Positions 46,412 to 57,204 of a stretch of DNA of 64,000 nt are shown here, one piece after another. Origin of the DNA: Cannabis sativa. Lineage: Eukaryota > Streptophyta > Magnoliopsida > Rosales > Cannabaceae. Both the position numbers and the translations under genes were made by a program. The DNA is taken from assembly GCF_029168945.1 (NCBI RefSeq), contig NC_083609.1, forward strand, positions 24,735,501 through 24,799,500. The letters are read 5' to 3'. How positions within the stretch are numbered: the first letter of the stretch is position 1; each line of letters begins with the position of its first letter. The notes beneath the pieces are model-generated. The model ran no database searches, had not been told where the DNA came from, and was given only the letters and a program-made list of their open reading frames with translations.

Positions 46412-47605
46412 AATGAAGCTCGAAAAATGAGAAGAAAGGCAGCACAGTACATCGTCGTAGACGGGATCATGTACAGAAGAGGATTCTCAATGTCATTACT
46501 CAGGTGTGTCACACCAAATGAAGCTGCACGGCTTCTATATGAAGTTCACGATAGATTCTGCAGAAATCATGCAGCCGGACAGAGCTTATCAAAGAAAATT
46601 CTAAGGCAAGGCTACTTCTGGCCGACAATGATTGAAGATTTGAAAGCCTACGTAAAGAAGTGCGACGAATGCCAGAGATTTTCAAAGATACCAAGAACTC
46701 TGCCCAACGAGCTAACGCAGATGCAAAGTCTGTGGCCCTTTGCCATCTGGGGAATTGACCTAATCGGGCAATTACCTAAAGGTAAAGGCGGAGTGCAGTA
46801 CGCAGTGGTAGCAGTCGACTACTTTACAAAGTGGATTGAAGCCGAACCACTTGCAACTATCACATCAAAGAAGGTTCAAGACTTTATAGTGAAGAACATC
46901 ATATGCCGGTTCGGACTACCGTACAAAATAGTCTCGGACAACGGCAAGCAGTTCGTTAGTCAATCTTTCACTGATTTCTGCGCGAACCATGGCATCATCA
47001 AAAGCTTCTCCGCAGTGGCACATCCACAAGCAAATGGTCAAGTTGAAGCAGTCAACAAGACCCTGAAGGACACACTAAAGAAGAAGCTCAAAGATGCCAA
47101 AGGAAATTGGCCGAAAGAACTCCCCGAAGTTCTATGGTCATACCGTACAACGGAAAAAATAGCAACCGGTCAGACACCATTCTCAATGGCGTACGGTTAT
47201 GAAGCTATGCTGCCCGTCGAACTCGAACTACCATCCCACCGAAGGTTGACGTACGATCAAGGTACCAATCACATACTCCTTGAAGAATCACTTGATGAAA
47301 TCGAAGAAAAACGAGCAACTGCAAACTTAAAGTTGGTAGCTCATCAATAAAAAGTAGCTCGGTATTTCAACAAACAAGTGAAAGCTCGAAAATTCTTTGT
47401 GGGAGATATGGTCCTAAGAAGGGTATTCCTAAACACCAAAGACAGCACGTCAGGCGTACTGGGACCCAACTGGGAAGGACCTTATCAGGTGGTTGAAGTT
47501 CTCGACTCTGAAGCATACAAACTTGGTAAGTATGACGAAAAAATGCAACTCATTTTAGTACCACGATACTGGAATGGAGAATAGTTAAGGAAATACTACC
47601 AATGA
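46412..47605 (+). pseudogene. Tat2 integrase
   Basis: The zinc region (VHDRFCRNHAAG, KKCDECQRF) and the full catalytic triad are present: WGIDLIGQLP, VSDNGKQFVSQ and ANGQVEAVNK. So unlike Tat1 the active site is intact. An in-frame TAA at 47348 interrupts VAHQ|KVARYFN, and a TAG at 47582 comes six codons before the natural end (LRKYYQ, TGA at 47603-47605) seen also in Tat1. Confidence 0.9.
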
Positions 47606-47787
47606 GTACTCAAGTCGGGTAGAACACTTCAAAGTACTCAGGTCAAATAGACCATTTCAAAGTACTCAGGTTGGGTAGACTACATTAAAGTACTATTGAA
47701 CATTCGCTATAAGTGAATGGCCTCTTGGGCGGACTCCGCGCAAAGGTTTCAGAAACAAAAGTACTCAGGTTGGGTAGACCACTTTAA
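47605..47787 (+). repeat. 28-bp tandem repeat in Tat2 after pol
   Basis: Three adjacent 28-bp units (47605-47632, 47633-47660, 47661-47688) of the form AGTACTCAGGT...GGGTAGACCA..TTNAA, the start of a fourth, and one separate full unit at 47760-47787. They sit between the convergent genes. Confidence 0.85.
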
Positions 47788-48321
47788 AGTACGGTTTCTT
47801 ATTTGTTTTATGTCATGTTAAGCTAAAAAGATCCATTGGATCACTAGCTCTGATGTAAGTTACTATGGTAACAAATACATTTTCGATCAATAAAAGAATA
47901 AAGATAGTATTTCCAATTCTATTGAGTCGAAAAAATCAGCATGATTATAATTTACCTAGAGTGCGTACAAAAGGTTCAGTCGAACCCAAAACACCGAACA
48001 AAAAAGCAATATATTTGCAAAGACAAGTGACCAAGAGTCATATGTCTGCTCGGTCACTTGGGGGGTACCTATACCTGTACAAAGCATCTGGTAAACATAA
48101 AACAAAAACAATTGCACTGCAATTATAAACAGAGAATGAAATTCATTAAGGATAACAAGAGCAAAATGTACTGGGATTAAAAGCTGCCCGGTCAGCCCGT
48201 TGTCCAAAAAATGAAAATTAATTCCAAGTTTAAAGATCGCTTGGCCGGTCATGATGTCTTAAAGACCTTACGGCCATATAATATATATATATATAAACAG
48301 GAGGGATAAAAAGATCAATGT
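47788..48321. other. Tat2 spacer before antisense gene 3' end
   Basis: About 530 bp without coding content; an AT dinucleotide run lies near 48279-48295. Confidence 0.6.
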
Positions 48322-51044
48322 TCAAACAGCTGGAGTCCCAGGCTCTGGATTTGGTTCTTCTGAGCTGACTGGAGCAGGAGGATCTGTTGTTTGAGCGGGA
48401 GAAGCATCAACAGCCTGGTCAGAAGCTTGGCCGGAAGTTGAAGCAGCCACCTCTTTCCCACCATAGGCAACTTGGGCCATGCAGTACTCGAGGTACATTT
48501 CCTTGGCATCGCCTAAGTAGTCGAAGTTCGCCTGGGGATTAGCCTTCCAAAAATCAAAGAAGAGCTCGAGGCCGGCAGTCTCCAAAGCATCAACCTTCTC
48601 CCTCAAGCGGTTCGCCTTGACCGCCTGAGTGTCCTTATCATCCTTCAGCCGAAGGAGGAGCTGCCGCAGAGAAGTCCTCTCATCTTGAAGACGATCAGCA
48701 TCAGCAGATAAAGACTCGATGGTTTCCTCAAAACGATCAGCAGCCTCGAGGTCCTTTGTCAGCACAGTGACCTTCTTCTCAGCGGCAAAAAGCTTCTTGT
48801 TAGCCTCACCCAACTCATGGCGATTAGCTGCAGTCTCTGCCCTGGCTCCTCAGCTTCCTTCTTGGCCAAGTCCGCCTCCGCCCTCAAGGTGTCGGACAGA
48901 GCCGTACTCTTGGAAGCAGCAAATTTAGCCCGGGAGTAAGCATAACCCAGCTTCAAACTGGCCTGCACAAAGGAAAAGGTCAACATATGAAGCTAAGTAT
49001 GAAAAGCTAAAAGGGAAGTGTTGAAAAGAAAAGACTAACCCTGGTAAGCTCCTGCAAGACTCCGCCCACCAACACATCTAGAGATGAGTGGTCTACATCA
49101 GCCAGCTGCTCACCGACCTCAGGAACCAGCCGGTTCATGTGATGAGCCATCACCTCCGTGCCCTTCTTGACCTCAGGAAGCACGGGCACAGGTAGAGATG
49201 GTGCCTGCATCCACTCAGGAACCCTCCTGACCAGTTCGGACCCAGATGTTGGTGGCCCAGACTCCTTAGACTTGGCAGATTGGGGAGTAGAAGGATTTGC
49301 AGCAGCCAGCTCCTCGGAAAAGGTCAATGACCTCTCCAGAAGGCCTCTTCTCTGAAGACCCCTCCCCAACCTTGGACTTCTTGGTCGGAGGGGAAGCACT
49401 AGAGCCTCCGCTCATCCTCTTCCTTAAGGCGTCCATCATTTGCCGAGACATGTCTGCACAAAGCAAAAATAGCATGGTTAGGAAAAACCAACAAAAAATA
49501 CAAAGTATGGAAGCCAAGAAGCTGAAAAAGAAGTAAAGCGCAGAGTGACTGTCCGCCCAGAAAGTCAGAAGTCCATCATCACCTGACATCGACTTTATCT
49601 CAGCCATAACGGCCTTCCCTTTTCCAGCATAAGGATGGGATGGCCGAACAGGTGAAATGGGCTCCCTTATGCAAATGCCGTGTTCCACGGGCCTGGGCGT
49701 GGCCGGGAGTTTCTTCTTCCTCCTCAAAGGAGCCACTTGCTCAGCCTCAGCCTCAGCCTCGGCCTCATCTTCAGGATTCATGGACTCCTAAGCATACTGC
49801 TCTGCCCGAGCACCTCCCTTCAACTTAGCCTCCCGCTTAAGTTGAATCAGCTCATTCTCCTTATGAGCTCGTTTAGGCCGAGCAGTAGCAGAATTACTCT
49901 TCTTCCCCATCCCGGACTTAGAAGAAAAGTCCTCACCGTAGAGCCCGTACTGCACCAGATTTGCATCGGAGGTCAACTGGATAATATCCCTGTCTTCCGC
50001 CGGCAACCGAGCAAGCTTCTGAGCCCTATCCCTAAGGGTAAGAGTGAGAGGAGGACGGTGATAGGTCGGAATCTGCTGAAACTGAGTCCGGGCGATGTTC
50101 GGATCCTTCACCATGAAGTACTCATCAGCAAAACGCCCTATTTTGTTGATGGCCTTGTTGTCCGTCCCGCTCAACCACTTGAAGCCTGGCTGAGAAAAGT
50201 AAAAATACCCCGACCTGCCTTGCTTGGGGGTAGACTTCAGGTCGAAGAACCAAGCGACCTCATGGGGAGAAGGAGCGCCCCATCCCTAAGAAGCGTAGAG
50301 GACGAAGAGGGCAAACAAATACTTAATGCCCTTGGGAGTGATCTGGGCCGGGCAGAGGCCGAAGAAGTTTGCCACATCCCGGAAGTACTTGTGCAAGGGA
50401 ATCAACGCCCCTTGCTGGCCATGAGCCCCCGAACAGGCGCACATCCCCTCACTAGGGTTTGAGGCGCGATTATCGTGGGTAGGAATAAAGCAGTCTAGCT
50501 CGCCCAGGTATCCGTCCTGGTCGAGAGTGCGGAGGCGTGCCTCCGAAATCTTGGACAGAGGACTCACCCATCTGGCGCCCAAGGCACCCTACCTCCTATG
50601 AGGAACCGCCTCAGCAAGCTCCTCGGTGACGTAGTCGACGCCTGCAACCAGGACATCCCCGTCAGCATCAACCGGTTGCCCAGCCTCATTGTACTCCCCA
50701 TAGTTTGGGGGTTCAATCTCCTCCTCTCCCTCAACAGCGGGAGGGCTGCTCGGACGTGCCTCGTCCAGTTCCTCAACCTCCTGGACTTCAGCGTCCCCCT
50801 CACGGTCCTCCTCCATTGGGACCGCCAAATCCTGTTCGGCGTCGAGCAGGGTGGCAAGCCGAGCCACTTGGGGATCAGAAGCGTCAGCCAGACGCGTAGT
50901 TTTCTTCGTACAAGCCATCATTCTATGGCTGGGTACGGAATCAGGAGAAAGATTAGCACGAAGATGAGGGTGGACTTCGTGCAGAAGTTGAAGCAGTTCC
51001 TGGTCAATTTGATGCTCAGGCTCCCAAGACTCACCAAGGTTCAT
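48322..51044 (-). pseudogene. Tat2 antisense gene (Transposase_28-like domain plus coiled coil), broken
   Basis: Homologue of the Tat1 antisense gene. From ATG 51044: acidic N-terminus, frame change near 50585, then the domain ALIPLHKYFRDVANFFGL, ITPKGIKYLFALFVLYAS and PSPHEVAWFFDLK, then DEYFMVKDPNIARTQF. In-frame TAGs occur at 50286 and 49788. An intron 49582-49454 (129 nt, a multiple of three and open) has GT-AG ends and the same phase and DM continuation as Tat1 intron 2. A second GT-AG intron, 49039-48963, is phase 0. Frame changes lie near 49315 and 48845. The C-terminus is a coiled coil (NKKLFAAEKKVTVLTKDLEA onward), then FFDFWKANPQANFDYLG and an acidic Pro-rich tail. Confidence 0.75.
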
Positions 51045-51869
51045 CTACAAAAGACAACACGCAAGATGAGTGTTGGGTGGAGTATCAAGCGAAAAAACAA
51101 GCGAATATGCCGACAAGGAGTACCCAACAGATTAAAGAACAGCCATGTTCGAAGAAAAGTCTAAACTCAAGAAGCCAGAAAATTTTTCTTGAGTTAGGGC
51201 AAAAAATTTCATGAAGCTTAAAGAAAGCAGAATGGAAAACAGACGCAATGCAGTTCTAAAATAAGCCTTGCGGCTGAAAGCTAACGCAAGGACATAGAAA
51301 AGAAGAGTCGCAGAAGTTTCAAACCCTAGGGTTTCTACAGTGTTCTTTCTACAGCAAAGATACATTCAAAAGCACAAGCATGCAAAGGGAAAACATAAAA
51401 GGGATTCAGAAACTTACTCAAAGATTCGAGTGTCCGGATTCAAGCAAGCCTGAAATCGTCTGTAAGCTCTTCAACAACTTTGAAGCCTGAAAACTCTCTC
51501 TTTTTGCTCTGAAGTTTGCTTAACAACGAAGGGTGATGAAATGAGGAAATGTGACAGTACTCCAAGTATTTATAGGCAAAAGGGTAACTGTACTTGAAGG
51601 AACCTTAGACGCCTCGACTTCCCGCCTTGAAAGCAAATATGGGAAATCAAAATAATTGAGTGCAACCGTCAGCCGTGGAGAGAGAAATTCAAATTTTCAA
51701 AATATTAATTGTCAGAGCATTAATTAGTCGAAAACCGAAGGGACGCCCAGTCAGCTTCACATCAAGTCTCGAACGGTCATGCTCGATACGTGTCCCCTTC
51801 CAAGGCAGAGCCAGCTCGGAATAAGTCTATACGCAACCTCGGAGGTCCCGCACAGACTTGGGGGGCAAA
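51045..51869. other. Tat2 region upstream of the antisense gene, with polypurine tract
   Basis: About 825 bp, no coding content recognised; presumed to hold the antisense gene promoter. It ends in the Tat2 polypurine tract ACTTGGGGGGCAAA (about 51856-51869). Confidence 0.65.
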
Positions 51870-52583
51870 TGTTATCCCAAAATTGGCACTCTGGCGTGGC
51901 ATCACAAGAATGGTGACACGTGGCATCAACTTAGAGCACCTGGTCAGATCAACATACCGAGCAGGATGCCTCGCTGGCATGTCCATAATGGAATACTCAA
52001 TGAGCCGTGCAGAATGAGCAACACTTAGCGAATTCAGTCACGCACTTCGTGAGTCACCAGCTCAATCCCTATAACTCAAGGATCAACTTGCGTGGATATG
52101 GCATACACACGATTCCACTATCGGTGTATATGACCTCAATCCCACGATCCTAGTATTCAGCAATGATCCCACGGTCTTTGTGTTTATGCGCTTTGTAACG
52201 AGAGAGGAAACTCCTCCTCCTCAAGTTTCCTGCCCTATAAATAGTGAGGAATGTTCACTGGGTAGGAGGACGAAAAAAGAGAGATTGATCGAAACTGTAT
52301 AACAGAGATCATACGCCGAAACGCTATAAGCTAAGGCTATCTAAGAATTATATATTCAGAGATATTATTGTAAGAGCTATAAGAAAAGGAATCTTCTTCC
52401 TTATTCTTAAGTCAATACAACTAACGAGGATTAGGCTATTACCGAACTGCTCGGGGCTGAACCTCTATAAAATTTCTGTGTCTTCTTATTATTATTATTT
52501 GCTTTATTACGTATTCTTATTACGACATATCGTTTATCGCTTATTAAAAGACTCATTGTCGTTGGCTAAAAGCGAAGTCAACA
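51870..52583 (+). repeat. Tat2 3' LTR
   Basis: 714 bp, TATAAATA at 52236-52243, followed by the duplicated CTCAT. Confidence 0.95.
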
Positions 52584-52873
52584 CTCATCGTAATAGTTGT
52601 TTGTCGATATATTGTCGATAGGATATCGACAATATTATAAAAAAGTGGCTGAAAGAAGTGAAATTTTTTAAACATAAGTAAAGATGAAACAATCAGGATG
52701 ACAATCATGAACTTTAAAAGTAACCCCTAAACGTTAAATTAAAAGTCTCGATAGTTTGGATGATTTATGCAATACATGCACAACCACCCAAGTGTGACCG
52801 ATTCACCTTTAACCAAATATAGCTTGCAACAACGACACCTTTGGGGAACCTTGGTGGTGAATAAAAGAGAACA

Positions 52874-53589
52874 TCATCTCTTTGAAAGCGTTCGACGACA
52901 CCACTCATGCTGAACTTCCAAACTCAGCTTCTTCTCATAGTTTGCCTTTTGTTTCGACATGTCCTTTTGAAAGGAGTCCATAAGTCTGGCGAATGAGTAC
53001 TTCCCCCAAGGAATCTAGAAGAAGAACTGGAGATCTTTGACATATCTAAGTATGCTAGTCGTAATCAAAGTGTTAGCCTCACGACCCAGTAACACTACCT
53101 CAACAAACATGCACAAGCCAAGCTTGTACACATCTTCCAGATTCTAAAAGTTTGAGAACCTCTCCTGGAGTGCTTCTGTCTTCACACTATCAAATCAGTT
53201 GAAATATTTGTTGATCAACTGGTCTAACCCCGAGCAGGCAGCCTACGTAGCCTTCTCTTTTTCTATTTGACCCGAGGTGAAGTTCATGCCTGTAATGAGT
53301 GCAAACTCAACCACTCTAAATTTGAGCTCCTTTCGGCCAATGTAAAAACGCATCTCTTCTACCTTCTTAATATTAACCTTAATCTTGTGCAACATTACTT
53401 AGTGAAATAATACCAAAAAAAATGTGAGAGGTACGAAATTCAAAAAATTACCGAAACCGCATGCTTTTGCCATCTCATTCAAATTTATTCCTCAAACAGC
53501 ATCTTGATTTTTGCAAAAGTACCGGTACCTCTATATATCACGCGACCATTAAAATGGTCGGATGTTGGAACTATGAGTCGTGGAGTCAT
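52874..53589 (-). pseudogene. DUF1985 protein fragment of the MULE
   Basis: The minus strand from ATG 53589 reads MTPRLIVPTSDHFNGRVIY, GTGTFAKIKMLFEE, then (after a gap with likely intron) EEMRFYIGRKELKFRVVEFA and LITGMNF, VVLLGREANTLITTSILRYV, KDLQFFF and IPWGKYSFARLMDSFQKDM. These are the hallmarks of DUF1985, a plant domain usually found in front of Ulp1-type peptidases in Ulp1-carrying MULEs. Several stops (TAG, TGA) break it. No Ulp1 catalytic domain is seen downstream. Confidence 0.7.
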
Positions 53590-53639
53590 CTGAAAAAATA
53601 GATAACAAAAGCATATGGTAAGCACACCATCGACGAAAT

Positions 53640-54180
53640 ATAGATAAACTATCGCCAAATAAAAGTTCTTTACAAAATCAAAGATGCATAGTAACTGAAA
53701 TTTGTCGACAAAATATTAACATCTTGTCGACATTATCTCAATAAAAAATATAACAGAAGAAAAAAAAAATTGTCGACAAAATGTCGATATCATGTCGACA
53801 TTATCTCAATAAACAAAATAACAGAGCACAAGAAACTTGTCGATAAATTGTTGACATCCTATCGATATTATCTCAAATAAAAAATAACTAAACACAATAA
53901 AAATTATCGACAAAATGTCGACATACTGTCGACAAATTCTCAACATAATAAATCACAGAATGCAATCAAATAGTCAACAACATATCGACAAAAATGTCAA
54001 CATACTCAATAAATTCTAAAAAAATATAGCCTAAACAAAATTATTGATAAACCATAGATAACACATCGATATCTTATCGATATAGAGCAAAAAATTCAAA
54101 AAAACCAGTTACGCTCAAATAATCAACTACCCATTTTGATTTTTAGTCGATATCCTATCGACATTTCATCGATAACACTG
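53640..54180. repeat. Subterminal tandem repeats of the MULE, right side
   Basis: About eight degenerate units of roughly 66 bp, each with TTGTCGACAAAATGTCGA-type palindromic words followed by ATTATCTCAATAAA. Inverted relatives occur on the left at about 40530-40790, split by Tat2, and at 52584-52640. Confidence 0.7.
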
Positions 54181-54504
54181 TAAAAATACACACACACCAT
54201 TGAAACATATCTAAAACTTCAATCTATCACCAGAAAGATTACAAAATCCACAAAAATTCAACTAATCTCAAGAACATACACAAATTCACATTCAAATCTA
54301 TGTAAAATCTTATTTTTTTTAAAAAAGAAACTTACCTTTTGACTGAGCTTAGTGGTGGTGGTGGCGACAGTTTGAATCTTAAGCTCTGGGTTCTCTCGTG
54401 GTGGCCTGTTGTCGTTTCGAGCTGGTTTGTGGTCATGGTTGTGGTCGTCGTGGTTTTGAGTTGGTTCTTCGTTGTCGTGGCGGTGGTGGCTGGTCGCCTG
54501 CGGG

Positions 54505-54509
<5 letters not shown>

Positions 54510-54556
<47 letters not shown>

Positions 54557-54858
54557 TGAGGAATAAGGAAGATGGGTGGGACTTTAGGACTTTGGGTGGG
54601 TTTGTAGCCATTTGGGGGGGGGGGGTCGTTTGGGCTCTCGGTGGTAGGTGCTACCGGTTGGGTTCTCGGTGTGGTGGAGAGAGAGCACGAGGAAGAGAGA
54701 AAGTCAGGGAGGAAAAATTAAATGAAAAATGTATTTTGAGTATTTAGGGAAAATACTAGCATCATGTTGAAATTAGCTTAGGGTCTAAATTTTGATAATA
54801 AATGTATTTTTAAGCATAATGAAATTTTCATTCTATAAAAATTCAACAAAATAATAAG
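54510..54858. repeat. MULE right terminal inverted repeat region with GA tract
   Basis: GA run at 54514-54553, a run of ten G near 54615, then an AT-rich part (54775-54845) that is the inverted match of 39850-39925. Confidence 0.55.
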
Positions 54859-55231
54859 AATTGTATCACAGTAACATGAAAGCAATATTAAAATAATATA
54901 AAAAATAATAATACAAATAAAAAAAAATCAACAACAAAATAATAAAAATCTATATATCTATATAAAGAAAAAGTATGAGGCGGTGACATGACACTCTAAA
55001 ATATCTTTAATTAGCATTATATGTTCTCTCCTTAATTCTCTCATTCTTTTAATTTTTTATTAAGTTTATAAATATTTATTTATTATTATTAGTTAATTAT
55101 AGCATAAATGACATGCCACTTTTTCTTTTTTTAGTTTTTATTTTTTTTTTCAAAAAAAAACATAACACGTTTCTTTGTTTAAAAAAAATAAAAACAAAAA
55201 CAATCCTTTTATATATTGATATTAAAAAAAT

Positions 55232-55885
55232 CATACTTCCTACATATATCCTACATATATATATATATTAAAAGAATCAATAAATTTACTATTCACTCAA
55301 GCGTCAACTTAAACGGTGCGCTTTATTCTACATCCTACATCCTACATCCTATATATCCTAAAAGAACCAATAAAAATCTTACATATAGCCTTAACATATA
55401 GCTATTTGGGACGAACACCCTCACCTCTCCATTGACTACTTTTATTAATGAAGACTCATATTACTATCTTATTTTTATTTACACCAAAAATATTAAAAAA
55501 ATTATTACAAATTGAAAATTCGAAGCAAAAGGACAGAACCTTCTCTTGTAGATTTTGCTGCTGCTGCTTAATCAAAGCTCTGGAACTGCACTTTCTCTCT
55601 CCTATTTCTTTCCTTCTCTCACTATTGAGTTGGTCAGTTTGGCAGCCAGCTAACTCTTCTTGCTTTACACGGCTTTTGGGATTACCTATCAAATCAAATC
55701 CTCTAAAAAGTTTCTCCACCTTTGATTTTCTTTTTCTTTTTTCCCCTTTTTACCGTTTTCCCAAATCTGGTTCTTCATTTTCACATCACCAAGGTACTTC
55801 TTCTTCTTCTTTTTGGATGGGGTATGTATGAGTGAATAGTAAATTTATTAGTTCTTTTAATATATGTAGAATGTAGAATTTAGGG
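55232..55885. repeat. Inverted repeat pair in the Helitron 5' region
   Basis: The left arm (55232-55298) and right arm (55830-55885) are inverted copies around ATATTAAAAGAA..AATAAATTTACTATTCACTC. A looser third relative is at 62940-63030. The enclosed 530 bp look like a leader with no convincing coding content. Confidence 0.65.
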
Positions 55886-57204
55886 CTTACTTCTTCTTTT
55901 CCCTTTGCTTCTTCTTCTTAAATCTAAGCTGGCTCACTTCGTCTTCTTATTGAGGATGTAGGATCATCAATGTAGGCCAACAACTTTAAGAGAAAGTCGA
56001 TCGAAGTCTGAAGATTACTGCATAAGGTATTGATTTCTAACCTCTTTATTTCTTTGTTCCTTTTTTTTTTATTTTATTTTATTTTTTTGAAAAATGGCTT
56101 GGGTATGCTTCTTACGTTTTTTCATGGAAACATTTTGAATTTCTAATTATTAATTTGAGATGGTTCATTATTTCTGTAGGTATTCAATCATCCTATTCAT
56201 TTCTAACCTCTTTATTCCTTTCTTATTACTCTTTTTTAAAAAAAAAAATGGTTTCAGTATGCTTATTACATTTTTCCATGGAAACACTTTGATTTTTTAA
56301 TTCTTAGTTTGAGGTGGTTCATTACTTGGTTTCTGTACATATTCAATTCTCCTAATGTTCAAGAACACATTTCAGATTTTACTGGAGTTGTGTCTTGTTT
56401 TAGGTTTCTGTGCTACGAAGTTAAGAATGGAGTTATAGTTTATCATTTTCTGTTTTATTATAATCCCCTAATTTAGTCTCTGTAGTTGTTGGAAGTAGAT
56501 AATGAATTTAGTTTGTTATTGGTGTTTTACTACTAAGTTAAGAATAAACTTATAGTTTATCATTTTGTGTTTTATTGAAATCCCCCAATTTAGTTTCTGT
56601 ATTTGTTGGAAGTGGATAATGAATTTAGCTTGTTATTTGTGTTTTACTAAAGACTTTTACTTTTTTCTTTATTTGTTATCATATATATGTGTCTCTTTAT
56701 TTTTGCCCATTAGTAAGATTGAAAAAAAAGACACTTATCAATTATTTTACATTGATAATGTTCAGACACATTGATTAAAAAACAAAAAGAAAGAGTTTTG
56801 TAATATTGGTGTATTTTTGTAAGTTTTGATTTGGGTGGAAATTAATTATGAATTTAGTCCAAATCTTTTATTTTTGTCTTTGTAATCTTGTAAGTTTGGT
56901 GGAATTGATTATGTTTTTAGTTCATTATTTGTGTTTTACTCTAATCTATATGTTTGCCCATTTATGTTTTACTCTATGATTTTAGTTCATTGGGTAGTGA
57001 GGAGCCTCATTTAATTGCCCTTTTGTTATTTGATCTACCCCAATAATAAATTTATTTTTTACCAAGTTGTTTGGTTTATAAAGAATTAGATAAAAGTTAA
57101 GAGTGTAAATTCAATTATATATTTACACTATTTTTTTAAATTTTATTTTGTTTTGTTTAATCGGTTATTTTGTCTTTTTATTAGTTCACTTAAGAATCAT
57201 TTTG
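55886..57204 (+). other. Helitron 5' non-coding region
   Basis: AT-rich sequence before the Rep/helicase start. Two diverged direct repeats of about 110-150 bp are visible (for example TTCTAACCTCTTTATT near 56035 and 56200, and TTGTTGGAAGT..ATAATGAATTTAG near 56485 and 56604). No coding evidence. Confidence 0.55.

Larger units (their letters stand above)
40795..52583 (+). mobile_element. Tat2: second Tat-lineage Gypsy retrotransposon with an antisense gene
   Basis: 714-bp LTRs (40795-41508 and 51870-52583) with TSD CTCAT (40790-40794 and 52584-52588), primer site, gag, protease, RT, two RNase H and integrase on plus. An antisense gene sits between pol and the 3' LTR, as in Tat1. LTRs differ at about 14 positions by eye. 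It differs in sequence from Tat1 throughout and has many in-frame stops. It inserted into the left subterminal repeat of the MULE. Confidence 0.95.

Noticed and set aside
49266..49781. Hydrophobic, membrane-like stretch in the Tat2 antisense frame (FFFSFLASILCIFCWFFL)
   Set aside because: It is the translation of the in-frame intron 49582-49454, bounded by GT and AG with a pyrimidine-rich end, so not a true membrane segment.
55448..55831. 127-residue open frame in the Helitron leader
   Set aside because: Low-complexity Phe/Leu/Ser-rich translation without a domain; it lies between inverted arms and in T-rich DNA.
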